Part shown: positions 1-8,252 of the stretch, one piece after another | Layout of the letters: every line of letters starts with the position of its first letter | How positions within the stretch are numbered: position 1 is the stretch's first letter | Assembly: GCF_029023785.1 (NCBI RefSeq) | Contig: NZ_CP118955.1 | Coordinates: 618,501-682,500, forward strand | Length of the DNA: 64,000 bases | DNA from: Enterococcus faecium | GTDB taxonomy: Bacteria > Bacillota > Bacilli > Lactobacillales > Enterococcaceae | Direction: 5' to 3' | Notes under the pieces: model-generated | What the model saw: only the letters and a program-made list of their open reading frames with translations | What the model was told of the DNA's origin: nothing | The model's database searches: none | Translations under genes and position numbers: made by a program

Positions 1-516
1 ATCTTGATGTTCTTTTCTCGAGATAATCGACCAAGTACATTTTTAGATGATGCAGCAGATATGCTGGGCACAGTAGGGCCGTTAAGCATGTTGCCAATGC
101 TTTTAGCTTCTCTAGGTGCGGTATTTACAAGCGCTGGAGTTGGGACAGTGATTTCCAATGCAGTAGGTACGATCGTTCCAGAAGGAAATGTGAACATCGG
201 CATCATCATTTACGCTCTTGGCATGGTGATATTTACGGTAATCATGGGGAATGCATTTGCGGCCATCACCGTGATGACGGTTGGGATCGGTGCACCATTC
301 GTATTTAGTCATGGAGCGAATCCAGCGTTAATAGGAATGGTTGCATTGACTTGCGGTTTTTGTGGGACCCTGCTGACACCGATGGCTGCTAACTTCAATA
401 TCGTGCCTGTAGCGATGCTGGAGATGAAAGACAAATACGGAGTGATCAAAAACCAGTTGTTTATTGCGTTATTTATGCTAGTTTTCCAAATTGCTTATAT
501 GATTCTATTTAAATAA
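1..516 (+). CDS. DUF979 family membrane protein, C-terminal part
   Basis: This is the last 170 or so codons of a gene that begins before the window; the frame is open to base 1, and the TTG and ATG near the edge are internal codons. The protein is very hydrophobic, with about four membrane segments and Gly/Ala-rich stretches such as FAAITVMTVGIGAPF and TCGFCGTLLTPMAANF. It resembles the DUF979 family, usually encoded beside a DUF969 protein and just upstream of pcp, as here. The substrate is unknown. Pairing with a pyroglutamyl peptidase suggests a role in uptake or export of peptide products, but that is inference. An imperfect GC-rich hairpin follows the stop. Confidence 0.75.
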   Translation: MLMFFSRDNRPSTFLDDAADMLGTVGPLSMLPMLLASLGAVFTSAGVGTVISNAVGTIVPEGNVNIGIIIYALGMVIFTVIMGNAFAAITVMTVGIGAPFVFSHGANPALIGMVALTCGFCGTLLTPMAANFNIVPVAMLEMKDKYGVIKNQLFIALFMLVFQIAYMILFK

Positions 517-517
517 T

Positions 518-560
518 AGAAGAGAGGGGTTGTGACAGAATAATTGTCGCAACCTCTTCT
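518..560 (+). terminator. Imperfect hairpin after the DUF979 gene
   Basis: The left arm around GGGGTTGTGACA pairs with TGTCGCAACCTCTT. It has the same GTGACA/TGTCAC core as six other hairpins in the window. The T-run is weak, so termination is plausible but not certain. Confidence 0.5.
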
Positions 561-641
561 AACATTGTAGTGGAACACTATTTTTTTATAAGAATATATT
601 AAGTTTGATCTGTTATGTTATTTAAACTATTGTTTCCTTTA

Positions 642-670
642 TTTACGCTGTTCAAGGAAAATGGTATGAT
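642..670 (+). promoter_or_regulatory. Candidate promoter of pcp
   Basis: TTTACG at 642-647 and TATGAT at 665-670 are separated by 17 bp, 45 bases before the pcp start codon. The -10 is good and the -35 is moderate. It suggests pcp can be transcribed apart from the DUF979 gene. Confidence 0.45.
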
Positions 671-714
671 AAAAGATAACCATATGTTAAATCAATCGGA
701 CGGAGGAACAACAG

Positions 715-1359
715 ATGAAAGTACTAGTAACAGGTTTTGATCCATTTGGTGGGGACAAAGTGAATCCAGCCTATGAAGCAGTAAAAAAAATGCCAGATGA
801 AATCAGCGGTGCTGAAATCATCAAAGTGGAAGTACCGACCGTATTCGAAAAAAGCAGTCAAGTAGTCAAAGAAGCCATCCAACAGCACCAACCAGATGTC
901 GTGATCTGTGTCGGACAAGCAGGTGGGCGGTCAGCAGTCTCGTTCGAACGTGTCGCAATCAATCTAGCAGAAGCAAGAATCCCTGATAATGAAGGAAATC
1001 AGCCATTCGATACGGCTTTAGAAGAAAACGGTCCAGCCGCTTACTTTACCTCATTGCCAATCAAAGCAATGACAAAAAATGTACAAGATCATGGTCTACC
1101 AGCGTACATCTCTTATACAGCAGGAACATTTGTCTGCAATGATATCATGTATCGTTTGCTTCATTTGATCGAAACACAATTCCCGGCAATTCGAGGTGGG
1201 TTCATCCACGTGCCATTCTCACCCGATCAAGTGATCGATCGTCCAGTGGGTACGCCTTCTATGTCTTTAGAAGACATTGCTTCTTCTTTGACTTATGCAG
1301 TTGAAGCAGCAGTAGAAAATAAAGAAGATATTTCCGGAAATGCCGGAACAACTCACTAA
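715..1359 (+). CDS. pcp: Pyrrolidone-carboxylate peptidase (pyroglutamyl peptidase I)
   Basis: This cytoplasmic cysteine peptidase of family C15 removes N-terminal pyroglutamate from peptides. The 214-residue length is usual. The N-terminal motif VTGFDPFGG is present, and the catalytic triad can be placed at Glu78 (in SFERVAIN), Cys141 (in GTFVCND) and His165 (in GFIHVPF). The ATG follows a good ribosome binding site (GGAGGA). It lies downstream of the DUF979 membrane gene, a common arrangement. A hairpin terminator follows. The call is secure from motif content. Confidence 0.96.
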   Translation: MKVLVTGFDPFGGDKVNPAYEAVKKMPDEISGAEIIKVEVPTVFEKSSQVVKEAIQQHQPDVVICVGQAGGRSAVSFERVAINLAEARIPDNEGNQPFDTALEENGPAAYFTSLPIKAMTKNVQDHGLPAYISYTAGTFVCNDIMYRLLHLIETQFPAIRGGFIHVPFSPDQVIDRPVGTPSMSLEDIASSLTYAVEAAVENKEDISGNAGTTH

Positions 1360-1376
1360 TTTAGCAAGAAACACTG

Positions 1377-1413
1377 GCTGGTTGCTAACGTTATGTTAGT
1401 AGCCAGCTTTTTG
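1377..1413 (+). terminator. Rho-independent terminator after pcp
   Basis: GCTGG-TTG-CTAAC pairs with GTTAG-TAG-CCAGC with a few internal mismatches, followed by TTTTT. Confidence 0.75.
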
Positions 1414-1437
1414 TAATTAGAAAGGAAAGAAACAGCC

Positions 1438-2715
1438 GTGGAAGAATGGCAATCCGTCTTTGAAGAATGGTTTCCAAAAGAAATCAGCAAAAGCTATCCC
1501 ATCAAAATTTCTAAACAATACACAAGCAGTCAACGTTGGGAGATCTATGCAAAATTAACGAAAAAACAGCGGGAACTAGTCGATAAGCACCGCCGATATC
1601 TAATCAGCTCTCGTTTTATGGAAGAACATTATTTAGCTGCAACAGATTGGGTGTTTTCTGACTTCAAGATCAATCCGTTTTTTCGAACAAAACGAAGCCA
1701 GCAAAAATTGTATTGTGAGTGTGGTAGAGAATTAAAAGTGCAATACATCGTTAAATCGCCAAAAACCGGAAAGATCCTAAAACTAGGCATCAACCACTTT
1801 GCCGATCACCTGCATGTCTCTCCGACAGTGGCAGCTTCGATCCATCAGGGAATGACAAAAGTTGATCTGGCCTTAGACGAATTATTATGGCTTAAGCAGA
1901 AGAATATCGATTTTCCTGAAGGACTATGGCAAAAATACTGTTTTGTCTTGTACCAAAATCGTCGGATGAAACAGCCATATTTACCGGATATAAAATTAGC
2001 TCAGCGGCTCGCAGAATTTCGCCAAGTAGAAATGCCGATTTACATAGCGGATTATCAAGCATTGGAAAATGAAATCAAGAAAATAAGTGAACACATCAAT
2101 GGGCAGTCAAAAAAGCGACAGATAAAAAAAGAACTATTTGACGACTTTGCAGAAGAATTAGTAAAGGATGTAGAAGAATTCTTGATCAACTATCGCGCAT
2201 TTTTACGTAAAGATTGGCAATCCATCGTATATGAAGAAGTGCCAGTACATCCTAATGCTTATTTTGAAACATTTATTTCCGTGTTGAGAAAGACAAAACG
2301 TCAACGAACACCAGAAGTCACTGCTCAGATGGAATATTTTGCGAAAAACCAACGATTCATCCAACCAAAAATCTATCTATTTATTTGGAAGCAATATTGT
2401 CGCTATGGTTTTACAGAAGGGTTCTTCGACAGCATTCCTCGGATAGTCAGAAATGGTTTTTTAAAAGTATTGCGTAAAGAACGAGAAGCTATACAATCTG
2501 CTGATAAGAAAGACCGTACAGTCTCAAAAGAAAAATGGCAACTAGTAGTGAAAGATATCCAATCTGGAAATGTGCAAGAGACAATCGACAAATGGAAAGG
2601 AAAACATTATCGTTTTACTGAAGCTCAGAAACAAGCGTTGGAATATTATCAGAAGTTAGAAGAATCACTGCGTTTCAATGATGAGGCAAGAAAGTATCTG
2701 AAGGAATTACTATAA
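1438..2715 (+). CDS. Conserved hypothetical protein with CECGR motif, 425 aa
   Basis: I do not recognise this protein. It starts with GTG after an AAAGGAAAG ribosome binding site and ends before a long hairpin element. It is soluble, basic and rich in aromatic residues. Around residues 92-125 a compact motif stands out: CECGR, then QYIVKSPKTGKILKLG, then NHFADH. The Cys-x-Cys followed by His-x(3)-His suggests a metal-binding nucleic-acid-type module, but this is only an impression. The rest is probably alpha-helical, with Lys/Glu-rich stretches and a YYQKLEESLRF helix near the C-terminus. No signal peptide or membrane segment is visible. Neighbours give no functional hint. Confidence 0.8.
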   Translation: MEEWQSVFEEWFPKEISKSYPIKISKQYTSSQRWEIYAKLTKKQRELVDKHRRYLISSRFMEEHYLAATDWVFSDFKINPFFRTKRSQQKLYCECGRELKVQYIVKSPKTGKILKLGINHFADHLHVSPTVAASIHQGMTKVDLALDELLWLKQKNIDFPEGLWQKYCFVLYQNRRMKQPYLPDIKLAQRLAEFRQVEMPIYIADYQALENEIKKISEHINGQSKKRQIKKELFDDFAEELVKDVEEFLINYRAFLRKDWQSIVYEEVPVHPNAYFETFISVLRKTKRQRTPEVTAQMEYFAKNQRFIQPKIYLFIWKQYCRYGFTEGFFDSIPRIVRNGFLKVLRKEREAIQSADKKDRTVSKEKWQLVVKDIQSGNVQETIDKWKGKHYRFTEAQKQALEYYQKLEESLRFNDEARKYLKELL

Positions 2716-2896
2716 AAAATAGAGGCTGGGACAGAAGAGTTTAACTCCAAGAAATAAGAAGAAATTCACGAAAATTGCTTTTCAAATTTTTGTGAATTTC
2801 AGCTTATTTCCGAAGGAGTTGCTTCTGATTCCGCCGTTTATACGTGTTTAGAGCGTGAGACAAAAGTGTTCTTTACTTTTGTCCCACGCTCAGTTT
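2716..2896. repeat. Long double-hairpin intergenic element, copy 1 (type E)
   Basis: A long imperfect hairpin runs from AACTCCAAGAAATAAG to CTTATTTCCGAAGGAGTT, with inner arms GAAATTCAC/GTGAATTTC. It is followed by a second hairpin, GAGCGTGAGACAAAAGT paired with ACTTTTGTCCCACGCTC. A near-identical copy lies inverted at 22804-22980. Both copies sit between convergent genes, so bidirectional termination is the obvious role. Confidence 0.85.
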
Positions 2897-2898
2897 TT

Positions 2899-3648
2899 TT
2901 ATGCGTGTTGTTGTGCGTTGTAGTATTCTTCTTCCATTTTTTGCATACGTTCACGTTCTTTTTGGTTATACCAAGGTGAAACGGTAAATGCAAGGACATC
3001 ATTCAGCAAGTAAACAGAGCTGTTCACGAACATCGCCAAACTTGCAGATCCATGCGTAAATGAAATATACCAAAGGACCATTTGAGCAAGCCCTGAAGCT
3101 AACCACCAGTAATATTGGTTGTTGTAACGCAAGAAACTGATGATACCAGCAGTCAAGCTAATAGAAAAAGCAATGGCATCTACCCACGGCCGAGGATCAT
3201 CTGTATAACGACCAATCAGGAATCCTGAAACAAGATAGACAAGGAAAGTACTGATGATTGCGATAAACCAGCTTTTTCCAGTGAATTTTCGGATTTTTGA
3301 AGCCATATTATGATTCCATTCTTTACTTAACAATACGGGGATATCCAATGTGATCATATAAGCAATCTGTTCACCGATACTTAAATAGTTCTTTGCTGAA
3401 AACCCAACGATAATAAAACAAATCGCAGACAAAATACCTAAAATACCGTTGACTGATTTTGCCGCATTGATGGATAAAATACACAATACACCAAGCGTGG
3501 TACCGATAAATGTAATAACGGACAGCCAAGTGATGGGACTATTGACAAGAGTCATGACCTGGCAGCCAAGACTGAAAAAGAAAAGATAATAATTTTGTTG
3601 CGGCCAGCCTTTTAGCTGATGAGCTAAAAACTGAAAATATGACTTCAT
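2899..3648 (-). CDS. pnuC: PnuC-type nicotinamide riboside transporter
   Basis: A multi-pass membrane protein of 249 residues with about seven hydrophobic segments. It has PnuC hallmarks: the INAAKSVNGILG stretch, the ITLDIP segment, TDDPRPWVDAIAFSISLTA, and the aromatic NNQYYWWLASGL motif near the sixth helix. PnuC proteins move nicotinamide riboside by facilitated diffusion, feeding NAD synthesis together with a cytoplasmic kinase. The C-terminus is charged (KERERMQKMEEEYYN). The start follows AAGGAGTCC. A 16-bp palindrome lies 19 bp upstream of the start codon and may be the operator of an NAD-biosynthesis repressor. The gene stands alone and converges with the 425-residue gene across a type E element. 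Confidence 0.9.
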   Translation of the reverse strand: MKSYFQFLAHQLKGWPQQNYYLFFFSLGCQVMTLVNSPITWLSVITFIGTTLGVLCILSINAAKSVNGILGILSAICFIIVGFSAKNYLSIGEQIAYMITLDIPVLLSKEWNHNMASKIRKFTGKSWFIAIISTFLVYLVSGFLIGRYTDDPRPWVDAIAFSISLTAGIISFLRYNNQYYWWLASGLAQMVLWYISFTHGSASLAMFVNSSVYLLNDVLAFTVSPWYNQKERERMQKMEEEYYNAQQHA

Positions 3649-3666
3649 GTATGAGGACTCCTTAAG

Positions 3667-3682
3667 ACACTAAATGTAGTGT
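3667..3682 (-). promoter_or_regulatory. Palindromic candidate operator upstream of pnuC
   Basis: ACACTAAATGTAGTGT is a palindrome with 6-bp arms just upstream of the pnuC ribosome binding site. In Firmicutes pnuC genes are often controlled by niacin-responsive repressors such as NiaR. Assignment to a particular regulator is inference. Confidence 0.45.
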
Positions 3683-3977
3683 GTTCTGTATTTACTAACA
3701 CAATCTATTGTATGCTTTTCTTGAAAAAAAACTAGTCTTTCAATTATAAATAATTTGTGTTATGATAATTTTCTGTTTGTTTTCTTGAAAATATAATTTC
3801 TTACTTTCATTTATTATATTGGGAACAGGAAGAGTGTCTTGGAGGACCTACTTTCTGTTTTTTTTTCCTTTTTTCTTATAAAAAGGAAAAACAGCTATTT
3901 TTTTCAATCTGACACATTTACAATGGAACTGGAGATTAATATAGATCCGAGCTTAAACGAAGAATAGGAGTGCTCAT

Positions 3978-4358
3978 ATGAACCTTACAACGATCCATCA
4001 TATAGCCATCATTGTTTCAGATTATCAGAAATCACGTGATTTTTATGTTAATAAATTAGGATTTGAAGTAATCAGAGAAAATTACCGCAAAGAACGAGAT
4101 GACTATAAATTAGATCTGAAACTAGGAAGTGCTGAATTGGAGATTTTTGGAATTGCTAATGCGCCACAACGACCAAACTATCCAGAAGCTTGTGGCTTGC
4201 GTCATCTTGCTTTCAAAGTAGACGATATTGAAGAAACAATTGCAGAATTGCAGTCCTTAGGGATCGAATCAGAACCGATTAGAGAAGATACCTTTACAGG
4301 AAAAAAAATGACGTTTTTCTTTGATCCAGACGGATTGCCATTAGAACTGCACGAATAA
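3978..4358 (+). CDS. VOC-family (glyoxalase/bleomycin resistance fold) protein
   Basis: A 126-residue protein with the vicinal-oxygen-chelate fold in two beta-alpha-beta-beta-beta halves. Candidate metal ligands are His7 or His8 at the start (TIHHIAI), Glu53 or Glu55 (AELEIF), His76 (LRHLAFKVDD) and Glu123 (PLELHE), which is the glyoxalase I pattern. It resembles the YaeR-type group, whose substrates are poorly defined. It could detoxify methylglyoxal or another small electrophile. ATG follows AGGAG. The 329-bp gap upstream holds the pnuC operator and T/A-rich sequence with no other gene that I can see. Confidence 0.85.
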   Translation: MNLTTIHHIAIIVSDYQKSRDFYVNKLGFEVIRENYRKERDDYKLDLKLGSAELEIFGIANAPQRPNYPEACGLRHLAFKVDDIEETIAELQSLGIESEPIREDTFTGKKMTFFFDPDGLPLELHE

Positions 4359-4453
4359 AGATAACAAAATTGTCACTTTTTTTTCGTTTCATTCGATTTT
4401 TCATTCGTTCATTTCTTGATATTCTTTAAAAAAAAGAAACAGGAGAATGAAGA

Positions 4454-4963
4454 ATGAAAAAAATGATGTTTGGTGTTGCTGCCCTCATCGTAATAGGGAT
4501 TACCGGTATGACGGGACTGCTCAATGCCGCTTTTCACATGGATGATATTAGTGACCAGGAATATCGGATCTCATTGAAAAAAGCAGCAGCAATCGTAAAA
4601 AACGAAACAAAAGAACATAACATATCTGCTATTCATTTTGCAGTTGAAAAAGATTTGGAGAATCCTACGAATGCAACATATGAATACCAGTTTTTTTGTG
4701 AAGGACAAGTCATAGCAGTCAATCCATCCACTGGGAAAACAACCGTACGAAATGACACGGAAAAGGCCGCAGAACATCTTTTTGATATAGAAAAAACGGA
4801 AGAATTCAAACAACCGCAAGCAGCGATGAAGGAAGCAGTCAGCTACTACGGGAAAAAAGCAAAAGTGAAAGAGTGGACACTTCTAGTCAAAGATGAACGT
4901 CCTTATTATAAAGTCCGATTAATAGATGGAGAACAGGACCGTCAGGTATGGATATCTGCATAG
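4454..4963 (+). CDS. Membrane-anchored PepSY-like protein
   Basis: A 169-residue protein with an N-terminal hydrophobic segment (residues 5-26) acting as uncleaved anchor or signal peptide, then an extracytoplasmic region. That region has two PepSY-like parts: an ISLKKAAAIVKNE helix followed by a strand pair and VIAVNPSTGK, then AAMKEAVSYYGKKAKVKEW with a second strand pair. PepSY domains are often inhibitory or chaperone-like modules for extracellular peptidases. The start codon follows AGGAGAATGAAG. It precedes the small zinc ribbon gene and GNAT gene in the same direction. Confidence 0.65.
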   Translation: MKKMMFGVAALIVIGITGMTGLLNAAFHMDDISDQEYRISLKKAAAIVKNETKEHNISAIHFAVEKDLENPTNATYEYQFFCEGQVIAVNPSTGKTTVRNDTEKAAEHLFDIEKTEEFKQPQAAMKEAVSYYGKKAKVKEWTLLVKDERPYYKVRLIDGEQDRQVWISA

Positions 4964-5039
4964 AAGAAGGATATTGCTTCTCTTTTTTACAATATAAGAG
5001 TAAGCTAAGAGAGTAAAGATGAAAGGAAGTTGAGATAAC

Positions 5040-5219
5040 ATGGAAAAAATGAAATGCCCTAATTGCGGAAAAAAATTTGCATACGAAGAAGTCAATAATG
5101 TAGTCGAACATAATGATAAAGAAATGCCAGTCGTCTGCCCTTATTGCCGAACTGAAGCGGCAAGAATCGTTACTCATGGTTATTTCATTACTGAAAAGAT
5201 TGAAGATTTTTTAAAATAA
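5040..5219 (+). CDS. Small zinc-ribbon protein, 59 aa
   Basis: A short open frame beginning MEKMKCPNCGKKF and ending EDFLK. It has two CxxC knuckles, CPNC at residues 6-9 and CPYC near residue 34, spaced as in a zinc ribbon. A good ribosome binding site (AAAGGAAG) lies 9-10 bases before the ATG. It starts 76 bp after the PepSY-like gene and ends 54 bp before the GNAT gene, so the three may be co-transcribed. Function is unknown; small ribbons of this type are often accessory nucleic-acid- or protein-binding factors. Confidence 0.75.
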   Translation: MEKMKCPNCGKKFAYEEVNNVVEHNDKEMPVVCPYCRTEAARIVTHGYFITEKIEDFLK

Positions 5220-5273
5220 CGATTTTGCGATTTCTTTTTCTGCATGTTAGAATGGAGAAAAGGAGAGGAAACT

Positions 5274-5837
5274 ATGATTCGTTTTGCGAGAAAAGAAGAT
5301 GCTCCAGAAATCGCCCCATTGATCTTAGTGATTCTAAAAGATATGGAACTGCCATTTTTGAAGCAGACAGGGGAACAAAAGACTTTAGAGATTTTAGAAG
5401 AAGCAATCACTGATCCAAATTATCGTTACAGTTATTCACGAGGTATCGTAGAAGAAATAGACGGTAAAGTTGCAGGAGTTGCTTACGGTTATACAGATGA
5501 AGAAGAATCAATCATCGATCAGCCACTGGTACCTATCTTAGAGAAATATCAGCTAGATGCGTCTACACGTTTGTTCATTGATAAAGAAACGTTTCCCAAC
5601 GAATGGTATTTGGACTCTATCAGTGTATCAGAAGATTTTAGAGGACAAGGCATCGGTTCGCGATTATTAGAAGCATTACCTAAATTGGCGAAGAAAGCTA
5701 ATCGCTCCGTCATCGGTCTAAGTGTGGATGAAAAAAATCCAAAGGCTAAAAAATTATACGAACGCCATGACTTCAAAGTTGTCGGTCAGCGGATGATCAG
5801 TGGTCATCTTTATGATCATATGCAAAAGAATATCTAA
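5274..5837 (+). CDS. GNAT-family N-acetyltransferase
   Basis: A 187-residue GNAT protein. The start is set at the ATG preceded by AAAGGAGAGG rather than at a TTG 30 bases upstream. The N-terminus has MIRFARKEDAPEIAPLI (motif C region). The acetyl-CoA loop is DFRGQGIGSRLLEAL, fitting the R/Q-x-x-G-x-G/A motif A, and motif B is NPKAKKLYERHDFKVVG. The acyl acceptor is not predictable. The gene ends in a long perfect terminator shared with the convergent gene. Confidence 0.88.
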   Translation: MIRFARKEDAPEIAPLILVILKDMELPFLKQTGEQKTLEILEEAITDPNYRYSYSRGIVEEIDGKVAGVAYGYTDEEESIIDQPLVPILEKYQLDASTRLFIDKETFPNEWYLDSISVSEDFRGQGIGSRLLEALPKLAKKANRSVIGLSVDEKNPKAKKLYERHDFKVVGQRMISGHLYDHMQKNI

Positions 5838-5885
5838 AAAGATGTACCTGAAATGCGTATTTCCGCATTTCAGGTACATCTTTTT
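5836..5885. terminator. Perfect bidirectional terminator
   Basis: Two 22-bp arms (5836-5857 and 5864-5885) pair perfectly around a 6-base loop. The stem begins with A5 and ends with T5, so it can serve both the GNAT gene and the convergent LURP-like gene. Confidence 0.9.
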
Positions 5886-6399
5886 AACTTAAGTTAAGTC
5901 GGTAAGAAACAGGCTTATCGCGACTTTTGTCTTTACGGTAGAGCCAGTAATCTAAAACCGCAGCAATACAAATACAAACTGGAGCATCTTCATCATTTGA
6001 GACATCCAATACATAGTAATCTCCTGAAAAAAGTGTTGCTTTATCCATTTTCATGATTTGCTGATTGAAATGATGGATTTGATATTGATGATTATAGATA
6101 TCACCTTGGACTGTCCAGTGAAGTCTACGAATATAATAAAAGTCACCGGGCCAATTGAATATTTTCTGCATGGTTCCCACCTTTTCGAACTCTTTATACA
6201 GCTCAAAACGCGTACCGAATGTCAGGCTTATCTGCTTGATGTGAGCAACGAGATCGCCATTCATGGCATAAAGAGACAATGCATCGCCCTTTGTTCCCCA
6301 GCGACCAACCATCAAAAACAGGGAATGTCCTTTTTCGTTTTTGACAATTGTCCGAGTTGCACGTCCAAGCTGCTTTTCCTGAATGAAAAATTCTGACAT
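5884..6399 (-). CDS. LURP-one-related (tubby-like fold) protein
   Basis: A 171-residue protein resembling the YxjI/LURP-one-related family, which has a tubby/scramblase-like beta barrel. Visible hallmarks are the N-terminal FIQEKQLGRATRTIV strand pair, alternating strands with GDLVAHIKQ, FYYIRRLHWTVQGDIY in the middle, and the C-terminal AAVLDYWLYRKD. No signal peptide. The function of bacterial members is unknown; the fold suggests phospholipid or membrane association. It starts 25 bp after the stop of the HAD phosphatase gene and is probably co-transcribed with it. Confidence 0.75.
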   Translation of the reverse strand: MSEFFIQEKQLGRATRTIVKNEKGHSLFLMVGRWGTKGDALSLYAMNGDLVAHIKQISLTFGTRFELYKEFEKVGTMQKIFNWPGDFYYIRRLHWTVQGDIYNHQYQIHHFNQQIMKMDKATLFSGDYYVLDVSNDEDAPVCICIAAVLDYWLYRKDKSRDKPVSYRLNLS

Positions 6400-6424
6400 C
6401 TATATCCCTCTTTTCTAGATAAAA

Positions 6425-7294
6425 CTACAAGTCTTCTGCAATCGCGCGCAATATGGCTTTTCCTACGCCAGATTCAAGGTTTGTGTCCGTTGTATATTTG
6501 GCATAATCTTTTACTTCGATTTCTGCATTTCCCATTGCGAAACTGACTCCTGCTACTTGCAGCATGCTGACATCATTGAAGTTATCGCCAATCGTCATGA
6601 CTTCTTCTAAAGAAATCCCACGCTCGTGAGCGACATGGGCAACAGCAATTCCTTTTTGAGCGTTTTTATGGTTCACTTCGATATTGTTTTGACCAGAGGA
6701 AGTAACGGCTAGATCGCCTAAAAGAGAAATCTGCTTTCCAACTGGACCTAATACAGCTGGCCCTTCTGTATGAAAACAAATAATTTTTAAAACTTCCAGA
6801 TTCTTTTCTTCCAAAATAGCACGAATACTGTCCACGTATGTGATGTGCAATAACTCCAGCTTAGCTGAGGCCATGGCAATCGCCATTTTATACGTAAGGT
6901 GAGGTAAATGGGTAGCCACCATGGAAGCAAAACTTTCAATTCGTTTCGCTTGATTTTCAGAATAAAGACCATCGTTGGTTGCTACTTCATAGTAAATACC
7001 GTTAGCATCTAGAATATCTAAAACAGAGATTGCTTGATTATTTGGAATCGACACGGTAAACAATGAATTTCCTTCTTTATCAAATACCTGTGCCCCGTTC
7101 AAAGTGATCATCGCACAATCGATTCCTACCTCATCTAAAGCTGCGCGAGCTTCTTGATAGTTTCGACCAGTAGCGACCATGAACTCAACACCGGCATCAT
7201 TTGCAAAACGTATCGCCTCGGCATTTTCAGGAGAAACACTCATATGGGCATCTAATAATGTGCCGTCCATATCTGATGCAATTAATTTGATCAT
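6425..7294 (-). CDS. Cof-type HAD-superfamily phosphatase
   Basis: A 289-residue cytoplasmic HAD hydrolase with a type IIB (Cof-like) cap. Motif I is SDMDGTLLD with nucleophile Asp8 and acid/base Asp10. Motif II lies at MVATGRN. The conserved Lys is near VNHKNAQKG and motif IV is TIGDNFNDVSML. Members dephosphorylate sugar phosphates, nucleotides or flavin precursors; the substrate here cannot be told. The start follows AAAGGA. Promoter proximal to the LURP-like gene. Confidence 0.9.
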   Translation of the reverse strand: MIKLIASDMDGTLLDAHMSVSPENAEAIRFANDAGVEFMVATGRNYQEARAALDEVGIDCAMITLNGAQVFDKEGNSLFTVSIPNNQAISVLDILDANGIYYEVATNDGLYSENQAKRIESFASMVATHLPHLTYKMAIAMASAKLELLHITYVDSIRAILEEKNLEVLKIICFHTEGPAVLGPVGKQISLLGDLAVTSSGQNNIEVNHKNAQKGIAVAHVAHERGISLEEVMTIGDNFNDVSMLQVAGVSFAMGNAEIEVKDYAKYTTDTNLESGVGKAILRAIAEDL

Positions 7295-7419
7295 AATGAT
7301 TATCGTTCCTTTCTGCTTCTTGTTCCTAGTTTACCATATTAATCAAGTGCTGAGGGTGAAGATTGTCCCTTGTGATTGAAGAAAATGTGAGTTATTCTTT
7401 TTATTAGGAGGTGGAGTTT

Positions 7420-8100
7420 TTGAAAGAAATCATTCATAACAGTTGGCAAGAAGTTTTGTCCTCAGAATTTTCAAAAGATTATTATCTGCATCTAAGAGAA
7501 TTTTTAAAAAAAGAATATGCGTCCCAAAAGATCCATCCAGATATGTATCATATCTATGAAGCATTGGAATTGACTCCTTATGAAGAAGTTAAAGTGGTGA
7601 TTTTAGGACAAGATCCTTATCATGGAGAAAATCAAGCTCATGGCTTATCTTTTTCTGTGCAACCTGGCGTAAAGATCCCGCCATCGTTAAGAAATATCTA
7701 TAAAGAGCTTTATGATGATCTTGGAATCGCACCTGTTCAACATGGAAATCTAGTGTCATGGGCTAAACAGGGAGTCCTTTTACTCAACACCGTTCTTACC
7801 GTTCGGGAAGGGCAAGCGTATTCTCATCGCGGGAAAGGTTGGGAAAGATTAACAGACACGATCATTGAAAAATTAAATGAACGGGAAAAACCAATCGTGT
7901 TTATCTTGTGGGGAAAACCGGCACAAGAAAAAATCAAAATGATCGATAAGAGTCGCCATATCATCATAACATCTCCACATCCCAGTCCGTTATCTGCAAG
8001 TCGTGGCTTTTTTGGTTCCAAACCCTTCTCGAAAACGAATGATGCGCTCCTTGCGTTAGGAGAAGAACCGATTGATTGGCAACTGCCTGAAACAGTGTAA
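7420..8100 (+). CDS. ung: Uracil-DNA glycosylase
   Basis: Excises uracil from DNA in base excision repair. Family 1 motifs are complete: GQDPYHG with catalytic water-activating Asp65, and [18 protein letters not shown] carrying the active-site His and DNA-intercalating Leu. I place the start at TTG 7420 because the AGGAGG at 7406-7411 is 8 bases upstream; the in-frame GTG at 7411 overlaps that site. This gives 226 residues, the usual size. Confidence 0.96.
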   Translation: MKEIIHNSWQEVLSSEFSKDYYLHLREFLKKEYASQKIHPDMYHIYEALELTPYEEVKVVILGQDPYHGENQAHGLSFSVQPGVKIPPSLRNIYKELYDDLGIAPVQHGNLVSWAKQGVLLLNTVLTVREGQAYSHRGKGWERLTDTIIEKLNEREKPIVFILWGKPAQEKIKMIDKSRHIIITSPHPSPLSASRGFFGSKPFSKTNDALLALGEEPIDWQLPETV

Positions 8101-8252
8101 TAAAACAGCGCTTTCCTGTTATAGCGCAGTTCGCTATGTATGTGAAAAACTTAATTTTTCCAGCATTTTTGACTGATACAGATAAAATAAACTGTTCTTT
8201 TTTTCTGGAATAGTGTATGATAATACATATAAAAACGTCTGGAGGTCATCTT

